The notes: generated by a model from the sequence alone, not told the origin. DNA of 38,331 nucleotides from an uncultured Alphaproteobacteria bacterium (GCA_913031285.1 CAJWEI010000032.1:1-38331); one strand, 5' to 3'. Shown: positions 1-8,880, counted from the stretch's first letter. Numbers and translations: made by a program.

Positions 1-287
1 TGGATTATCATGGCAAAGCGATTGTGACCGTTCCAGCTCCACGCGATCAGGTTTATTTTCGAGCCTTTCCACGCACCAAATTTGATCCCCAAATTGCGCT
101 ATTGGATGAAGTGTTAAAGTGCGGCGTAACAGTAATCGAACGCTGCAACGCACAAGGTTTGGTAGAAAATATTGCACGGCTGGCTGCAATGGCACATCCA
201 AAGGACCAAAAGCCTGCAGCGCCCTTATACATAAAACCAGCCGTAGCCGCGCCGTCTCGCGACACTAAGCCAGAAATTCTGCTATGA
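1..287 (+). CDS. tsaB: TsaB, tRNA threonylcarbamoyladenosine biosynthesis protein, C-terminal part (5' end cut by window)
   Basis: The reading frame is open from base 3 to the TGA at 285-287 and clearly continues off the left edge, so only about 94 C-terminal residues are visible. TsaB is the inactive TsaD paralogue that forms the TsaB-TsaD-TsaE complex making t6A37 in ANN-decoding tRNAs. Support: a 'VPAPRDQVYFRAF' strand typical of the mid-protein 'DARRxxVY' segment, and the terminal 'APLYIKPAVAAPSRD' string that matches the 'PLYLRxxDAxPP' tail of rhodobacterial TsaB. A GTG at 24 is probably an internal Val, not a start. The stop overlaps the ATG of rimI by four bases (ATGA), the usual tsaB-rimI arrangement. 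Confidence 0.8.
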   Translation, partial: DYHGKAIVTVPAPRDQVYFRAFPRTKFDPQIALLDEVLKCGVTVIERCNAQGLVENIARLAAMAHPKDQKPAAPLYIKPAVAAPSRDTKPEILL

Positions 288-697
288 CACCAGACCAAAT
301 GAGAGAGTTGCATCTGACAACTAGAGATAACACGAGGGTATGGACTGCACAGGAATATTGCACTGTCATAAATGATCCCTTTGCCATACTTTTTTCTGGT
401 GAAAAAGGCTTTGCTCTTGGCAGATTAGTGCTGGATGAAGCGGAGCTCTTGATGATAATCGTACGAAATGACCAACAATCGCGCGGTTTTGGACGTTACT
501 ACCTATATGGATTCGAGGTTGAATGCCGCAAACGTGGAGCCAAAACCTGTTTTCTAGAAGTAGCCGCAAACAACAATGCTGCTAAATCATTATATAATTC
601 ATCAGGCTACAAACAGACTGGGATTCGCAAATTGTATTATCATTTAGATAATAATCAGCGTTTAGATGCCCTTATTTTGAAAAAAGTCCTATTTTAG
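284..697 (+). CDS. rimI: Ribosomal-protein-alanine N-acetyltransferase (GNAT family)
   Basis: A 137-residue GNAT-fold acetyltransferase, the usual size for RimI, which acetylates the N-terminal alanine of ribosomal protein S18 using acetyl-CoA. The acetyl-CoA pyrophosphate loop is visible as 'QQSRGFGRYYL' (about residues 64-74), followed by the characteristic 'FLEVAANNNAAKSLYNSSGY' strand-helix and a closing 'RKLYYHLDN'. The start overlaps the tsaB stop (ATGA), so the two are translationally coupled. This neighbourhood supports RimI over other GNAT enzymes. The substrate is inferred from family and position only. Confidence 0.8.
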   Translation: MTPDQMRELHLTTRDNTRVWTAQEYCTVINDPFAILFSGEKGFALGRLVLDEAELLMIIVRNDQQSRGFGRYYLYGFEVECRKRGAKTCFLEVAANNNAAKSLYNSSGYKQTGIRKLYYHLDNNQRLDALILKKVLF

Positions 698-741
698 GTT
701 TTTGTCCACCACTATTTGTAGTCCTTTTAGACAAAAACTGG

Positions 742-771
742 TTGACCCTTGCAGTTACATTTGGCCTTAAT
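742..771 (+). promoter_or_regulatory. Candidate sigma-70 promoter for the BMP transporter operon
   Basis: TTGACC at 742-747 and CTTAAT at 766-771 are separated by 18 bases and lie about 75 bases before the ATG at 845. The -35 box fits consensus well (5 of 6), the -10 box only 4 of 6. A small hairpin (TTTGA/TCAAA with a 4-base loop) lies just after it near 782-797. A second inverted repeat, TTTTTGTC...GACAAAAA around 696-737, lies after rimI and could mark the end of its transcript. Confidence 0.35.
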
Positions 772-844
772 GTCGGATAGTTTTGATTATTCAAACCATT
801 AGGTCACAAATGATCAAGATACCAACCACTACTGGGAGAATTCC

Positions 845-1834
845 ATGAGTTTAATGCATAAGTTTTTAGGCGCAGCAACGGCAGTTAGCCTTTCAGCTGT
901 TACAGCAATTGCTGAGCCTGCCTTGATATTTGATCTGGGCGGTAAGTTTGATAAATCTTTCAACGAATCTGCTTTTAACGGCGCAACCCGCTGGGCAACA
1001 GAGAATAATAGCAGTTTTAAAGAAATAGAGCTCCAGTCTGATGCACAACGCGAACAGGCTCTGCGCCGCTTTGCAGAATCAGGCGCTAACCCCATCGTTA
1101 TGGCGGGCTTTATGTTTGCAACAGCCCTAGGTGAAGTTGCCAAAGATTATCCTGATACAAAATTTGCGATAATTGATATGGTTGTCGATGCCCCAAATGT
1201 ACGCTCTGTTGTCTTCAACGAGCATGAAGGTTCATACCTTGTGGGAATGTTGGCCGCACAAGCTTCAAAAACAGGTACTGTTGGGTTTATCGGTGGCATG
1301 GATATTCCATTGATCCGTAAATTCGCATGTGGCTATGTCCAAGGCGTGAAGTCAGTTAACCCTGACGCAGTCGTAGTGCAGAACATGACTGGAACTACAC
1401 CGGCAGCATGGAATGACCCCGTGAAAGGCTCTGAGCTTACCAAAGCGCAAATCGCTCAAGGTGCAGATGTTATCTATGCCGCAGCTGGCGGTACTGGCGT
1501 TGGTGTACTACAAACAGCCGCAGACGAAGACATCTTGTCGATCGGTGTCGACAGCAACCAGAACTACCTTCATTCTGGCAAAGTGCTGACATCTATGCTA
1601 AAGCGCGTTGATAACGCTGTTTACGATGCTATGACACAGGGCGCAGACCTAGAAACAGGCTTCAACATCATGGGCATTTCAAACGGTGGTGTTGGGTACG
1701 CATTAGACGAGCACAATGCATCCTTGATTACAACAGATATGCAAGCATCGGTTGACGCCGCTTCTGGCCAAATTGCCAGCGGTGCGCTTGCAGTACACGA
1801 CTACATGTCAGACAATTCGTGCCCTGTTGAATAA
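845..1834 (+). CDS. BMP-family substrate-binding protein of an ABC importer (nucleoside/purine type)
   Basis: A 329-residue periplasmic binding protein of the Bmp/PnrA family (PF02608). Residues 1 to about 23 form a Sec signal peptide ending 'AVTAIA-EPA'. There is no lipobox cysteine, so the protein should be soluble in the periplasm rather than lipid-anchored as many family members are. Family marks: 'GGKFDKSFNESAFNGATRW' near the N-terminus and 'FACGYVQGVKSVNPDA' in the middle. A GGGAGA Shine-Dalgarno sequence precedes the ATG at 845. It is followed after five bases by its ATPase and then two permeases, a complete BMP-type importer. Known relatives bind purine nucleosides; some clades bind other compounds, so the substrate is uncertain. 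Confidence 0.85.
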   Translation: MSLMHKFLGAATAVSLSAVTAIAEPALIFDLGGKFDKSFNESAFNGATRWATENNSSFKEIELQSDAQREQALRRFAESGANPIVMAGFMFATALGEVAKDYPDTKFAIIDMVVDAPNVRSVVFNEHEGSYLVGMLAAQASKTGTVGFIGGMDIPLIRKFACGYVQGVKSVNPDAVVVQNMTGTTPAAWNDPVKGSELTKAQIAQGADVIYAAAGGTGVGVLQTAADEDILSIGVDSNQNYLHSGKVLTSMLKRVDNAVYDAMTQGADLETGFNIMGISNGGVGYALDEHNASLITTDMQASVDAASGQIASGALAVHDYMSDNSCPVE

Positions 1835-1839
1835 AATAT

Positions 1840-3399
1840 ATGACTATTAACGACAAAAAGGGGCGACACGAAACTGTCGTCCCAGCCATTGAGCTTGTGA
1901 ATATTTCTAAAGCCTTTGGGGCAGTCCAAGCCAATAAAGATATATCAATTCGTGTTATGCCCGGAACGATTCACGGCATCATTGGTGAAAATGGCGCTGG
2001 TAAATCAACTTTGATGTCAATCCTTTATGGATATTACAAAGCCGACAAAGGCGAGATTTTTATCAAGGGCAGCCAAACATCCATTCCCGATAGTCAAGCC
2101 GCTATTTCAGCAGGCATCGGCATGGTGTTTCAACATTTTAAGCTTGTACAGAATTTTACCGTCCTTGAGAATATAATCCTAGGGGTGGAAGACGGTGCAA
2201 TGCTGCGCCCTTCTCTAGCAAAAGCGCGCAAAAGCCTTACAGAGCTGGCGAAAGAATATGAACTTAACGTTGATCCAGATGCAAATATTGAAGACCTTTC
2301 GGTTGGTCACCAGCAGCGTGTTGAAATCCTCAAAGCGCTCTACCGCCAGGCCAATATTCTGATTTTAGACGAGCCCACTGGTGTCTTGACCCCAGCTGAA
2401 GCGAACCAGCTTTTTCGAATTCTTCATCGCTTGCGCGACGAAGGTAAAACAATTTTACTAATTACGCATAAACTACGTGAAATAATGAACATAACTGAGA
2501 CTGTCTCAGTTATGAGACGTGGAGAGATAGTTGCAACTGTCCCCACGTCCCAAACCAGCCCTGAAGCACTCGCCGAACTGATGGTCGGCCGTAAAGTCCT
2601 ACTTCGAGTTGATAAGAAGCCTGCCAAACCAGGCGCCAAAATTCTTGACGTAAAAAACTTAAGGGTTGTGGATGAAGTTGGAATTGAGCGTCTAAAAGGT
2701 GTAGACTTCCACGTGCGTTCTGGAGAGGTCCTGGGCATTGCTGGTGTTGCTGGCAATGGGCAATCCGAACTTCTTGCAGTTTTAGGCGGATATCAAAAAG
2801 CTACTGGAACAGTCAAAATAAACGAAAAACCTATTGAAGTCGGAAGCGCATCTCAAGGCCAGAGCCGCCGCGCCAACGGATTATCGCATGTGCCAGAGGA
2901 CCGTCAACAAGAAGGCCTAATTATGGAGTTTACTGCTTGGGAAAACTCAGTCTTTGGATATCATCATGACGCGGGTATCCAAAACGGCATTTTTATGAAC
3001 AATGCAGCAATTCGCAATGAAGCGCAGGCAAAGATAGAACGTTTTGACATAAGGCCGCCAGATCCTCGTCTCAAAGCGCGGAATTTCAGCGGTGGCAACC
3101 AACAAAAAATTGTCCTCGCTCGCGAGATTGAGCGCGATCCAGAGATTCTATTGGTTGGGCAACCGACACGAGGAGTGGATATTGGCGCAATCGAATTTAT
3201 CCATCGACAAATCATGACGCTTAGAGATAAAGGCAAAGCCGTCCTATTAGTTTCAGTGGAGCTTGATGAAGTTTTGTCCTTATCTGATAGAATTGCAGTT
3301 ATGTTTGATGGCAATATTATGGGCGAACGACTAGCAAGTGAAACCGATGAAAAAGAACTTGGCCTTTTGATGGCCGGTGTGAAGACGGGAACGAACTGA
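1840..3399 (+). CDS. ABC transporter ATPase with two fused nucleotide-binding domains (BMP/nucleoside type)
   Basis: At 519 residues this is the usual length of the YufO-like double ATPase that energises BMP-type importers. The first domain has an intact Walker A (GENGAGKST, residues 49-57), a signature-like 'LSVGHQQ', Walker B 'ILILDEPTG' and a switch His in 'LLITHKL'. In the second domain the Walker A position reads 'GVAGNGQSE', lacking the GK[ST] core, while the signature 'FSGGNQQK' is canonical and Walker B is altered ('LLVGQPTRGVD'). That asymmetry is typical of this family and implies one full ATP-hydrolysing site. The stop overlaps the next gene (TGATG). Confidence 0.9.
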   Translation: MTINDKKGRHETVVPAIELVNISKAFGAVQANKDISIRVMPGTIHGIIGENGAGKSTLMSILYGYYKADKGEIFIKGSQTSIPDSQAAISAGIGMVFQHFKLVQNFTVLENIILGVEDGAMLRPSLAKARKSLTELAKEYELNVDPDANIEDLSVGHQQRVEILKALYRQANILILDEPTGVLTPAEANQLFRILHRLRDEGKTILLITHKLREIMNITETVSVMRRGEIVATVPTSQTSPEALAELMVGRKVLLRVDKKPAKPGAKILDVKNLRVVDEVGIERLKGVDFHVRSGEVLGIAGVAGNGQSELLAVLGGYQKATGTVKINEKPIEVGSASQGQSRRANGLSHVPEDRQQEGLIMEFTAWENSVFGYHHDAGIQNGIFMNNAAIRNEAQAKIERFDIRPPDPRLKARNFSGGNQQKIVLAREIERDPEILLVGQPTRGVDIGAIEFIHRQIMTLRDKGKAVLLVSVELDEVLSLSDRIAVMFDGNIMGERLASETDEKELGLLMAGVKTGTN

Positions 3400-4499
3400 T
3401 GCAGAAAATTCCCCAATGGGCAGATGTTGTTTTGGTTCCGCTTATTTCCTTGTTATTAGCCGCCATAATCTCTGCATTGGTGATCATTGCAATTGGACAA
3501 GATCCTATAGAAGCGGTGAAATTAATGGTTATTGGAGCATTGGGCTCAACCTATGGCTGGGGATATACGCTTTATTATGCGACAAATTTTATCTTTACCG
3601 GGCTTGCTGTGTCAGTAGCTTTCCATGCCAAACTATTCAATATCGGAGGTGAGGGTCAGGCCATGATTGGTGGTTTAGGCGTCGCGATTGCCGCTCTCTA
3701 TATTCCCTGGCCACACTGGAGCATTGCATTGTTAGGATGTACGTGTTCAGCCGCAATTTTTGGAGCACTGTGGGGATATCTACCCGCTATTTTACAGGCC
3801 AAACGCGGAAGCCATATCGTAATTACGACTATCATGTTCAATTTCATCGCGGCAGGATTATTAAATTATGTTCTAGTTAATGTCATGCGTCCACCTGCAT
3901 CTATGGATCCGGCGACGGCATCCTTTCCACCCGCAACACACCTACCAACCCTGCATGATCTTTTAATGCCACTAGGCATTAATTTCTCGCGGACAACACC
4001 TGCCAACATCACTTTTCTCATTGCTTTTCTGGCTGCTGTATTTGTTTGGCTCTTAATCTGGAAGACAAGGCTTGGATATTCAATCCGCTCGTTTGGACAA
4101 TCTGGATCAGCAGCAAAATATGCTGGTATAAATCCTGTCAAAATCACCGTGATCACGATGCTGATTTCTGGCGGTCTGGCAGGTATGATGTCAATTAATA
4201 CAACAATGGGTGAGGCCGAAAGATTAATCCTGAATGCGCCAGAGGGTGCTGGATTTATTGGTATTGCCGTTGCTCTGATGGGACGAAGCCATCCACTTGG
4301 AGTAGTTTTAGCATCATTGCTGTTTGGGTTTCTTTATCAAGGAGGTGCGGAGCTCGCGATGTGGATGGCTATACCACGTGAACTTATTGTGGTTATTCAA
4401 GCGCTGGTAATACTATTCACTGGCGCTCTCGATAATATGGTGCGACTCCCAATAAACGCCCTTTTAACAATAATACAGAAATCAGGAGATGCAAAGTAA
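3399..4499 (+). CDS. ABC transporter permease (BMP/nucleoside type, first subunit)
   Basis: A 366-residue polytopic inner-membrane protein of the BPD_transp_2 family (YufP-like). It begins with a hydrophobic helix ('VVLVPLISLLLAAIISALVI') and carries the family motif 'NIGGEGQAMIGGLG' at about residues 80-94 and a further 'GGLAGMMSINTTMGEAERL' segment. Start and stop both overlap neighbouring genes (TGATG, then TAATG at 4497-4501), so the operon is tightly coupled. It pairs with the next gene to form the membrane channel of the importer. Confidence 0.88.
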   Translation: MQKIPQWADVVLVPLISLLLAAIISALVIIAIGQDPIEAVKLMVIGALGSTYGWGYTLYYATNFIFTGLAVSVAFHAKLFNIGGEGQAMIGGLGVAIAALYIPWPHWSIALLGCTCSAAIFGALWGYLPAILQAKRGSHIVITTIMFNFIAAGLLNYVLVNVMRPPASMDPATASFPPATHLPTLHDLLMPLGINFSRTTPANITFLIAFLAAVFVWLLIWKTRLGYSIRSFGQSGSAAKYAGINPVKITVITMLISGGLAGMMSINTTMGEAERLILNAPEGAGFIGIAVALMGRSHPLGVVLASLLFGFLYQGGAELAMWMAIPRELIVVIQALVILFTGALDNMVRLPINALLTIIQKSGDAK

Positions 4500-5470
4500 T
4501 GGATATCCTGAATGATCTTATAACAGTATTGAATTCCACTCTTCGCCTTTCAACACCTTTACTCTTGGCCTGCCTTGCTGGACTATTTTCAGAAAGAGCC
4601 GGTATCTTCGATATTGGCCTTGAAGGCAAAATGTTATGCGCCGCTTTCTTTTCCGGCGCAGTTGCTGCCATAACTGGCTCAGTATGGATCGGATTGGCCG
4701 CTGGGATTGCATCATCACTTGCACTCTCAGCGTTGCATGGCATTGCCTCTATTACATTCCGAGGTAACCAGTTGATTTCCGGCGTTGCGATCAATTTTTT
4801 CGCCGCTGGGATGACAGTGCTTGTTGCGCAAAGCTGGTTTAAACAAGGCGGGCGCACCCCATCGCTCACGGGCAATGGCCGCTTCAACGCCGTTGAATTG
4901 CCATTGGCGGAAAGTCTAAAAGATATACCATTTCTTGGGCATATTTATAACGGCCTCATTTCAGGGCATACTATCCTCGTCTACATTGCACTTTTGGTAG
5001 TCCCAGTCACATGGTGGATATTATATCGAACACGTTTTGGCCTAAGGCTGCGCGCCGTAGGAGAAGCCCCTGAGGCTGTAGATACCGCTGGCATATCGGT
5101 TATCCATTTACGTTTTGCAGCCGTAGGGATCTGTGGCGTCTTATGCGGTATAGCAGGCGCTTACCTCGCAACAGGTTTACAGGCTGGCTTTGTAAAAGAT
5201 ATGACGGCGGGACGTGGATATATCGCGCTAGCGGCACTTATATTTGCAAAATGGCGACCGTGGTATGCATTGATGTCGTGTTTGCTCTTTGGTTTCCTAC
5301 AGGCAATCGCACTCCGACCTGACCTGATCGAGGCATACCTGTCATTTAAAGTACAAGTCCAGCTTTTGGATGTACTCCCTTATATTTTGACAGTGATCAT
5401 CCTCGCAGGATTCGTTGGTAAAGCCACACCGCCAAGAGCCGGCGGCGAGCCCTACGTGAAAGAGCAGTAA
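4499..5470 (+). CDS. ABC transporter permease (BMP/nucleoside type, second subunit)
   Basis: A 323-residue polytopic permease (YufQ-like, BPD_transp_2), shorter than its partner as is normal. Marks include 'ERAGIFDIGLEGKMLCAAFF' near residues 29-48, 'RGNQLISGVAINFFAAG' and 'TAGRGYIALAALIFAKWRP' near the C-terminus. It is coupled to the upstream permease by TAATG. It completes the four-gene importer cassette: binding protein, double ATPase, permease, permease. The substrate cannot be read from the sequence; no purine deaminase or xanthine dehydrogenase gene lies next to it in this window. Confidence 0.88.
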   Translation: MDILNDLITVLNSTLRLSTPLLLACLAGLFSERAGIFDIGLEGKMLCAAFFSGAVAAITGSVWIGLAAGIASSLALSALHGIASITFRGNQLISGVAINFFAAGMTVLVAQSWFKQGGRTPSLTGNGRFNAVELPLAESLKDIPFLGHIYNGLISGHTILVYIALLVVPVTWWILYRTRFGLRLRAVGEAPEAVDTAGISVIHLRFAAVGICGVLCGIAGAYLATGLQAGFVKDMTAGRGYIALAALIFAKWRPWYALMSCLLFGFLQAIALRPDLIEAYLSFKVQVQLLDVLPYILTVIILAGFVGKATPPRAGGEPYVKEQ

Positions 5471-5553
5471 TAACATACAATTAATTGCAATGGTTGATCA
5501 AGAAGCACACATGTGATCTTGCATTTCTAGCACTCGCTAGTTTAGGACGAACC

Positions 5554-6471
5554 ATGCAAATATATCTGCCAATTGCCGAAGTATCGGTCAACGCCTTCCT
5601 CCTTTTGGGCTTAGGTGGACTTGTGGGTATTTTATCTGGAATGTTTGGAGTTGGCGGTGGATTTTTGATGACGCCGCTGCTTTTTTTCATTGGCATTCCA
5701 CCAGCAGTTGCCGTTGCCACCGAGGCTAATCAAATTGTAGCATCCTCTTTTTCTGGTGCGTTGGCCCATTTCAAACGACGAACGGTCGACTTTAAAATGG
5801 GTCTTGTGCTCATGTTGGGCGGACTGCTAGGCGCTGCACTTGGTGTTTTGTTATTCAATTACCTAAAAAGTCTTGGCCAGGTCGACCTTTTAGTGCGGCT
5901 TTGCTATGTAGTGTTTCTAGGAATTATCGGTGGTTTGATGTTCATCGAGAGCCTAAATGCAATATTGAAATCAAGGAATCCTGGTGGTGTAAAAAAAAGG
6001 CGTGAACGCAACTTGGTTCACAGCCTACCATTTAAAGTTCGGTTTCGCACATCTGGCCTTTATATCTCCGCTATCCCCCCTTTCGTAGTTGGAGTTTTTG
6101 TAGGTATCCTATCTGCAATTATGGGGGTCGGCGGTGGCTTTATTATGGTGCCAGCGATGATCTATATCATTGGCATGCCCACAAAAGTAGTAGTAGGAAC
6201 CTCTCTGTTCCAAATTATATTTGTTACTGCCTTTACGACAATACTGCATGCAACAACAAACTACACAGTCGATATGGTTCTTGCAGTTTTGCTCTTGGTA
6301 GGTGGCGTTATTGGAGCGCAAGTCGGAACCCAGCTTGGAACACGCCTAAAAGCTGAGCAGCTCAGAATTTTATTGGCCTTTATGGTTTTAACCGTATGCG
6401 GAAAACTAGCCCTCGACCTACTCTTACAACCGGCAGAACTGTATTCACTTAGCGTGGCGCAGGGGCCTTGA
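5554..6471 (+). CDS. TauE/SafE-family (sulfite/anion exporter) membrane permease
   Basis: A 305-residue membrane protein with about eight hydrophobic segments and the two-fold repeat typical of TauE/SafE (PF01925): 'GILSGMFGVGGGFLMTPLL' in the first half and 'GILSAIMGVGGGFIMVPAM' in the second. I chose ATG 5554 because AGGACGA precedes it and the sequence from there matches the family N-terminus; an upstream in-frame TTG-type start at 5485 would add 23 poorly conserved residues. Family members export or import sulfite, sulfoacetate or other small anions. The stop overlaps the next gene (TGATG), a pairing seen in other alphaproteobacteria, so the two products probably act together. Confidence 0.85.
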   Translation: MQIYLPIAEVSVNAFLLLGLGGLVGILSGMFGVGGGFLMTPLLFFIGIPPAVAVATEANQIVASSFSGALAHFKRRTVDFKMGLVLMLGGLLGAALGVLLFNYLKSLGQVDLLVRLCYVVFLGIIGGLMFIESLNAILKSRNPGGVKKRRERNLVHSLPFKVRFRTSGLYISAIPPFVVGVFVGILSAIMGVGGGFIMVPAMIYIIGMPTKVVVGTSLFQIIFVTAFTTILHATTNYTVDMVLAVLLLVGGVIGAQVGTQLGTRLKAEQLRILLAFMVLTVCGKLALDLLLQPAELYSLSVAQGP

Positions 6472-7235
6472 TGACACGCTTTCTATTCGCCCTTTTTATG
6501 TTCTCCGGTGTGATGCTTGCTCAAGCAGAAGAAATTGTATTGGGAATGAGCCAGAATGAGGTGGCTATTACAGCAACTTTTGACGGGTCTAATATACTTG
6601 TCTTTGGCGCAATCAAAAGGGACAGTCCAATTCCCAAAGTCCCACTGCATGTGATCGTTTCAATTACTGGCCCGTCCAAGCCCGTAGTCGTGCGCCGTAA
6701 AGCACAACAGTTTGGAATTTGGCTGAATAAAGATATGGTTGAAGTGGATGCTGCTCCAAGTTTTTATGCCATTGCGACTACAGGATCATTTTTTAGAGAA
6801 GTACTGAGTGAAACAGAAGATTTGCAACATAATGTGTCTATAAATCGAGCTATCAGTTTAGCTGGAGCTCCTAAGAATACGCCTAATGCGCAGAACTTTA
6901 CCGACGCTCTTATTCGCATTCGGCGCGAACAAGGCCTTTACCAATCGCTAGAGGGTACCGTTGCCCTTGACCAACAAACACTGTTTCGCACCACGATCAA
7001 AATGCCCGCTAGTCTAACAGAGGGTGAGTATAAAACACGGATTTTTTTAACGCGTGAGGGTAGGGTATTAAATAAGTTTGAGACTAGTATCGACGTTCGC
7101 AAAGTCGGGCTTGAACGATTTTTGTTTAAGTTGTCACGTGATAGTCCGCTCACTTATGGATTACTGTCCATCGCGATTGCAATTATGGCCGGATGGTTAG
7201 CATCTGCATTTTTCCAAGTGATTAGAAGCAGGTAA
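6471..7235 (+). CDS. TIGR02186 family (Alph_Pro_TM) membrane-anchored protein
   Basis: A 254-residue protein with a signal peptide (MTRFLFALFMFSGVMLAQAEE; cleavage probably after AQA), a long periplasmic domain starting 'EIVLGMSQNEVAITATFDG', and one C-terminal transmembrane helix (about residues 230-248) with a short 'IRSR' cytoplasmic tail. This fits PF09608/TIGR02186, found mainly in alphaproteobacteria and of unknown function. The true start is ATG 6471, sharing bases with the stop of the TauE-like gene; the preceding TTG is ignored. Coupling suggests it is an accessory protein to that permease (inference). It ends five bases from the convergent SDR gene. Confidence 0.8.
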   Translation: MTRFLFALFMFSGVMLAQAEEIVLGMSQNEVAITATFDGSNILVFGAIKRDSPIPKVPLHVIVSITGPSKPVVVRRKAQQFGIWLNKDMVEVDAAPSFYAIATTGSFFREVLSETEDLQHNVSINRAISLAGAPKNTPNAQNFTDALIRIRREQGLYQSLEGTVALDQQTLFRTTIKMPASLTEGEYKTRIFLTREGRVLNKFETSIDVRKVGLERFLFKLSRDSPLTYGLLSIAIAIMAGWLASAFFQVIRSR

Positions 7236-7240
7236 CCCAA

Positions 7241-8008
7241 TTATCTTGGGGCCATGCGAATGGCACCATCCAGCCGGATTGTTTCCCCATTAAGCATCTC
7301 ATTTTGGACGATATGACAGGCGAGTTTGGCGTATTCATCTGGCGCCCCTAACCGTGACGGAAACGGTACCTGCTCGCCTAGTGACATCTGGACATCTAGG
7401 GGCAATCCTTCCAATAAAGGCGTGAGGAATAGTCCGGGGGCAATTGTGCAAACTCTTATACCGCTAGCGGATAAATCGCGCGCCATAGGAAGGGTCATCC
7501 CGACAATTCCACCTTTTGACGCAGCGTAAGCAACTTGGCCAATTTGACCTTCATAAGCGGCTACGGAGGCCGTGTTAATTATTACCCCACGCTCTCCATC
7601 TTCGGTGATTGGGCCCCCACGAAGCATTGCTGCAGCACACTGAGAGGCACAGTAAAAAGAGCCAACCAAATTCACACCTATCACTTTTGAAAACATATCT
7701 GGATCATGAGGTTCACCGCGCGAAATTGTCTTTGAAGCTGGCCCAATTCCGGCACAGTTGACTAAAATATGCACACCAGAATGCCTACCCTCAACAGCCT
7801 TGACCGCATCGGCAACCTGATTGACCTTGGATATATCAACAGGTTTGAACTCTGCTCCAATGTCAGCCGCCTTTTGTTCTCCAAGATTTTGATTCATATC
7901 AAAAATGGTAACTTTTGCTCCGTACCCGGCTAAAGCTGTTGCTGTTGCGGCACCTAGACCAGAAGCCCCACCAGTTACGATAGCAACTGTTTTTTCTGTA
8001 ATCTGCAT
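7241..8008 (-). CDS. SDR-family 3-hydroxyacyl-CoA dehydrogenase type 2 (HSD10-like)
   Basis: A 255-residue classical short-chain dehydrogenase. The NAD-binding motif 'TGGASGLGAATA' follows the first strand, and the catalytic YxxxK is in 'VAYAASKGG'. The C-terminal run 'IAPGLFLTPLLEGLP' and 'VPFPSRLGAPDEYA', ending 'GETIRLDGAIRM', is diagnostic of the HSD10 group (3-hydroxyacyl-CoA / 2-methyl-3-hydroxybutyryl-CoA dehydrogenase), which acts in fatty acid or isoleucine breakdown. The start at 8008 has GGAGG seven bases upstream; a longer frame to 8110 adds 34 unconserved residues and is rejected. A hotdog thioesterase is divergently transcribed about 150 bases away, suggesting linked acyl-CoA metabolism. 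Confidence 0.85.
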   Translation of the reverse strand: MQITEKTVAIVTGGASGLGAATATALAGYGAKVTIFDMNQNLGEQKAADIGAEFKPVDISKVNQVADAVKAVEGRHSGVHILVNCAGIGPASKTISRGEPHDPDMFSKVIGVNLVGSFYCASQCAAAMLRGGPITEDGERGVIINTASVAAYEGQIGQVAYAASKGGIVGMTLPMARDLSASGIRVCTIAPGLFLTPLLEGLPLDVQMSLGEQVPFPSRLGAPDEYAKLACHIVQNEMLNGETIRLDGAIRMAPR

Positions 8009-8156
8009 CTTTGCCTCCAATTTGCGTATCTTGAACTCCACCAGAATTCCAAGGTCAATAAAAAATTGCAGATGACCTAACGTCGCAAGAGATGCTTGAT
8101 TTTTCATCATAATCTAGGGCACTGTCCAACAGCTAAATGTAATTTACGGAAAACTC

Positions 8157-8600
8157 ATGAGTAGACCCTCACCTTCGAAAAAAAATAAATATATCGCATT
8201 CTACCAACTTCCGACACGCTGGATGGATAATGACCAATACGGCCATATGAATAATGTAATCCACTATTCATTAATCGATACAGTAGTGACCAATTGGCAG
8301 CTTGAACAGGATCTCTTTGATACAAGCGCGGCTAATATCCGTTTCCTTGTGGTCGAAAGCGGCTGTCGATATCATGCTGAAGCTGGATACCCTGATCTCA
8401 TCAATGCAGGTCTTCGGGTTGGCCATATAGGAAACTCATCATGGTCATACGAAGTGGGGCTATTTCGCAATAAAGAGCCGTTGGCCTTTGCGGAAGGTTT
8501 TTTTTCCCAAGTCCAAGTAGACGCCAAATCCGGTAAACCCACAGAGCTTTCAGATCAATTTAAAAAACGGCTTGATCAACTCGTACTATCCTCAGATTGA
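8157..8600 (+). CDS. Acyl-CoA thioesterase, hotdog fold (YbgC/FadM-like)
   Basis: A 147-residue single-domain 4HBT protein. The family motif 'RWMDNDQYGHMNNVIHYS' lies at about residues 21-38 and contains the Asp of the catalytic loop. A second conserved stretch, 'VVESGCRYHAEAGYPD', follows near residues 64-79. The enzyme should hydrolyse acyl-CoA thioesters in the cytoplasm; chain-length preference cannot be told. It is divergent from the HSD10-like dehydrogenase. The Shine-Dalgarno sequence is weak. The 280 bases after the stop hold no gene I can support, only the terminator hairpin described separately. Confidence 0.8.
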   Translation: MSRPSPSKKNKYIAFYQLPTRWMDNDQYGHMNNVIHYSLIDTVVTNWQLEQDLFDTSAANIRFLVVESGCRYHAEAGYPDLINAGLRVGHIGNSSWSYEVGLFRNKEPLAFAEGFFSQVQVDAKSGKPTELSDQFKKRLDQLVLSSD

Positions 8601-8638
8601 GCTATACCCCATCGTTCTTGAAAAGAAAAACGTAAGTT

Positions 8639-8669
8639 AAAAAGAGTTTGCAACAAATATTGCAAACTC
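8639..8669 (-). terminator. Rho-independent terminator, minus strand (downstream of nrdJ)
   Basis: A perfect 10-bp inverted repeat, GAGTTTGCAA and TTGCAAACTC (8644-8653 and 8660-8669), encloses a 6-base loop. Read on the minus strand the stem is followed directly by TTTTT (8643-8639), the layout of an intrinsic terminator. It sits about 210 bases after the nrdJ stop, so the transcript would carry a long 3' tail. On the plus strand it follows the thioesterase by 43 bases but lacks a T-run there. Confidence 0.6.
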
Positions 8670-8880
8670 CATTCCCGCTAGTGTGAAGTTCTAATTCGAC
8701 CTGCTTGCTCTTTCAAGTTCCCGAAGATTGTGTAGTCATACGCGCTCGATTTAATGATTGCAGTCCCACATGAATAAATACTGGCGATATCCTCCAGTTT
8801 CAGGTTCCCAAGTTAAAACCGATAATCAAAAAGTAGATTATTTGAGGTATTAATATTTAGTCTATGAAAAAGGAGAACAT

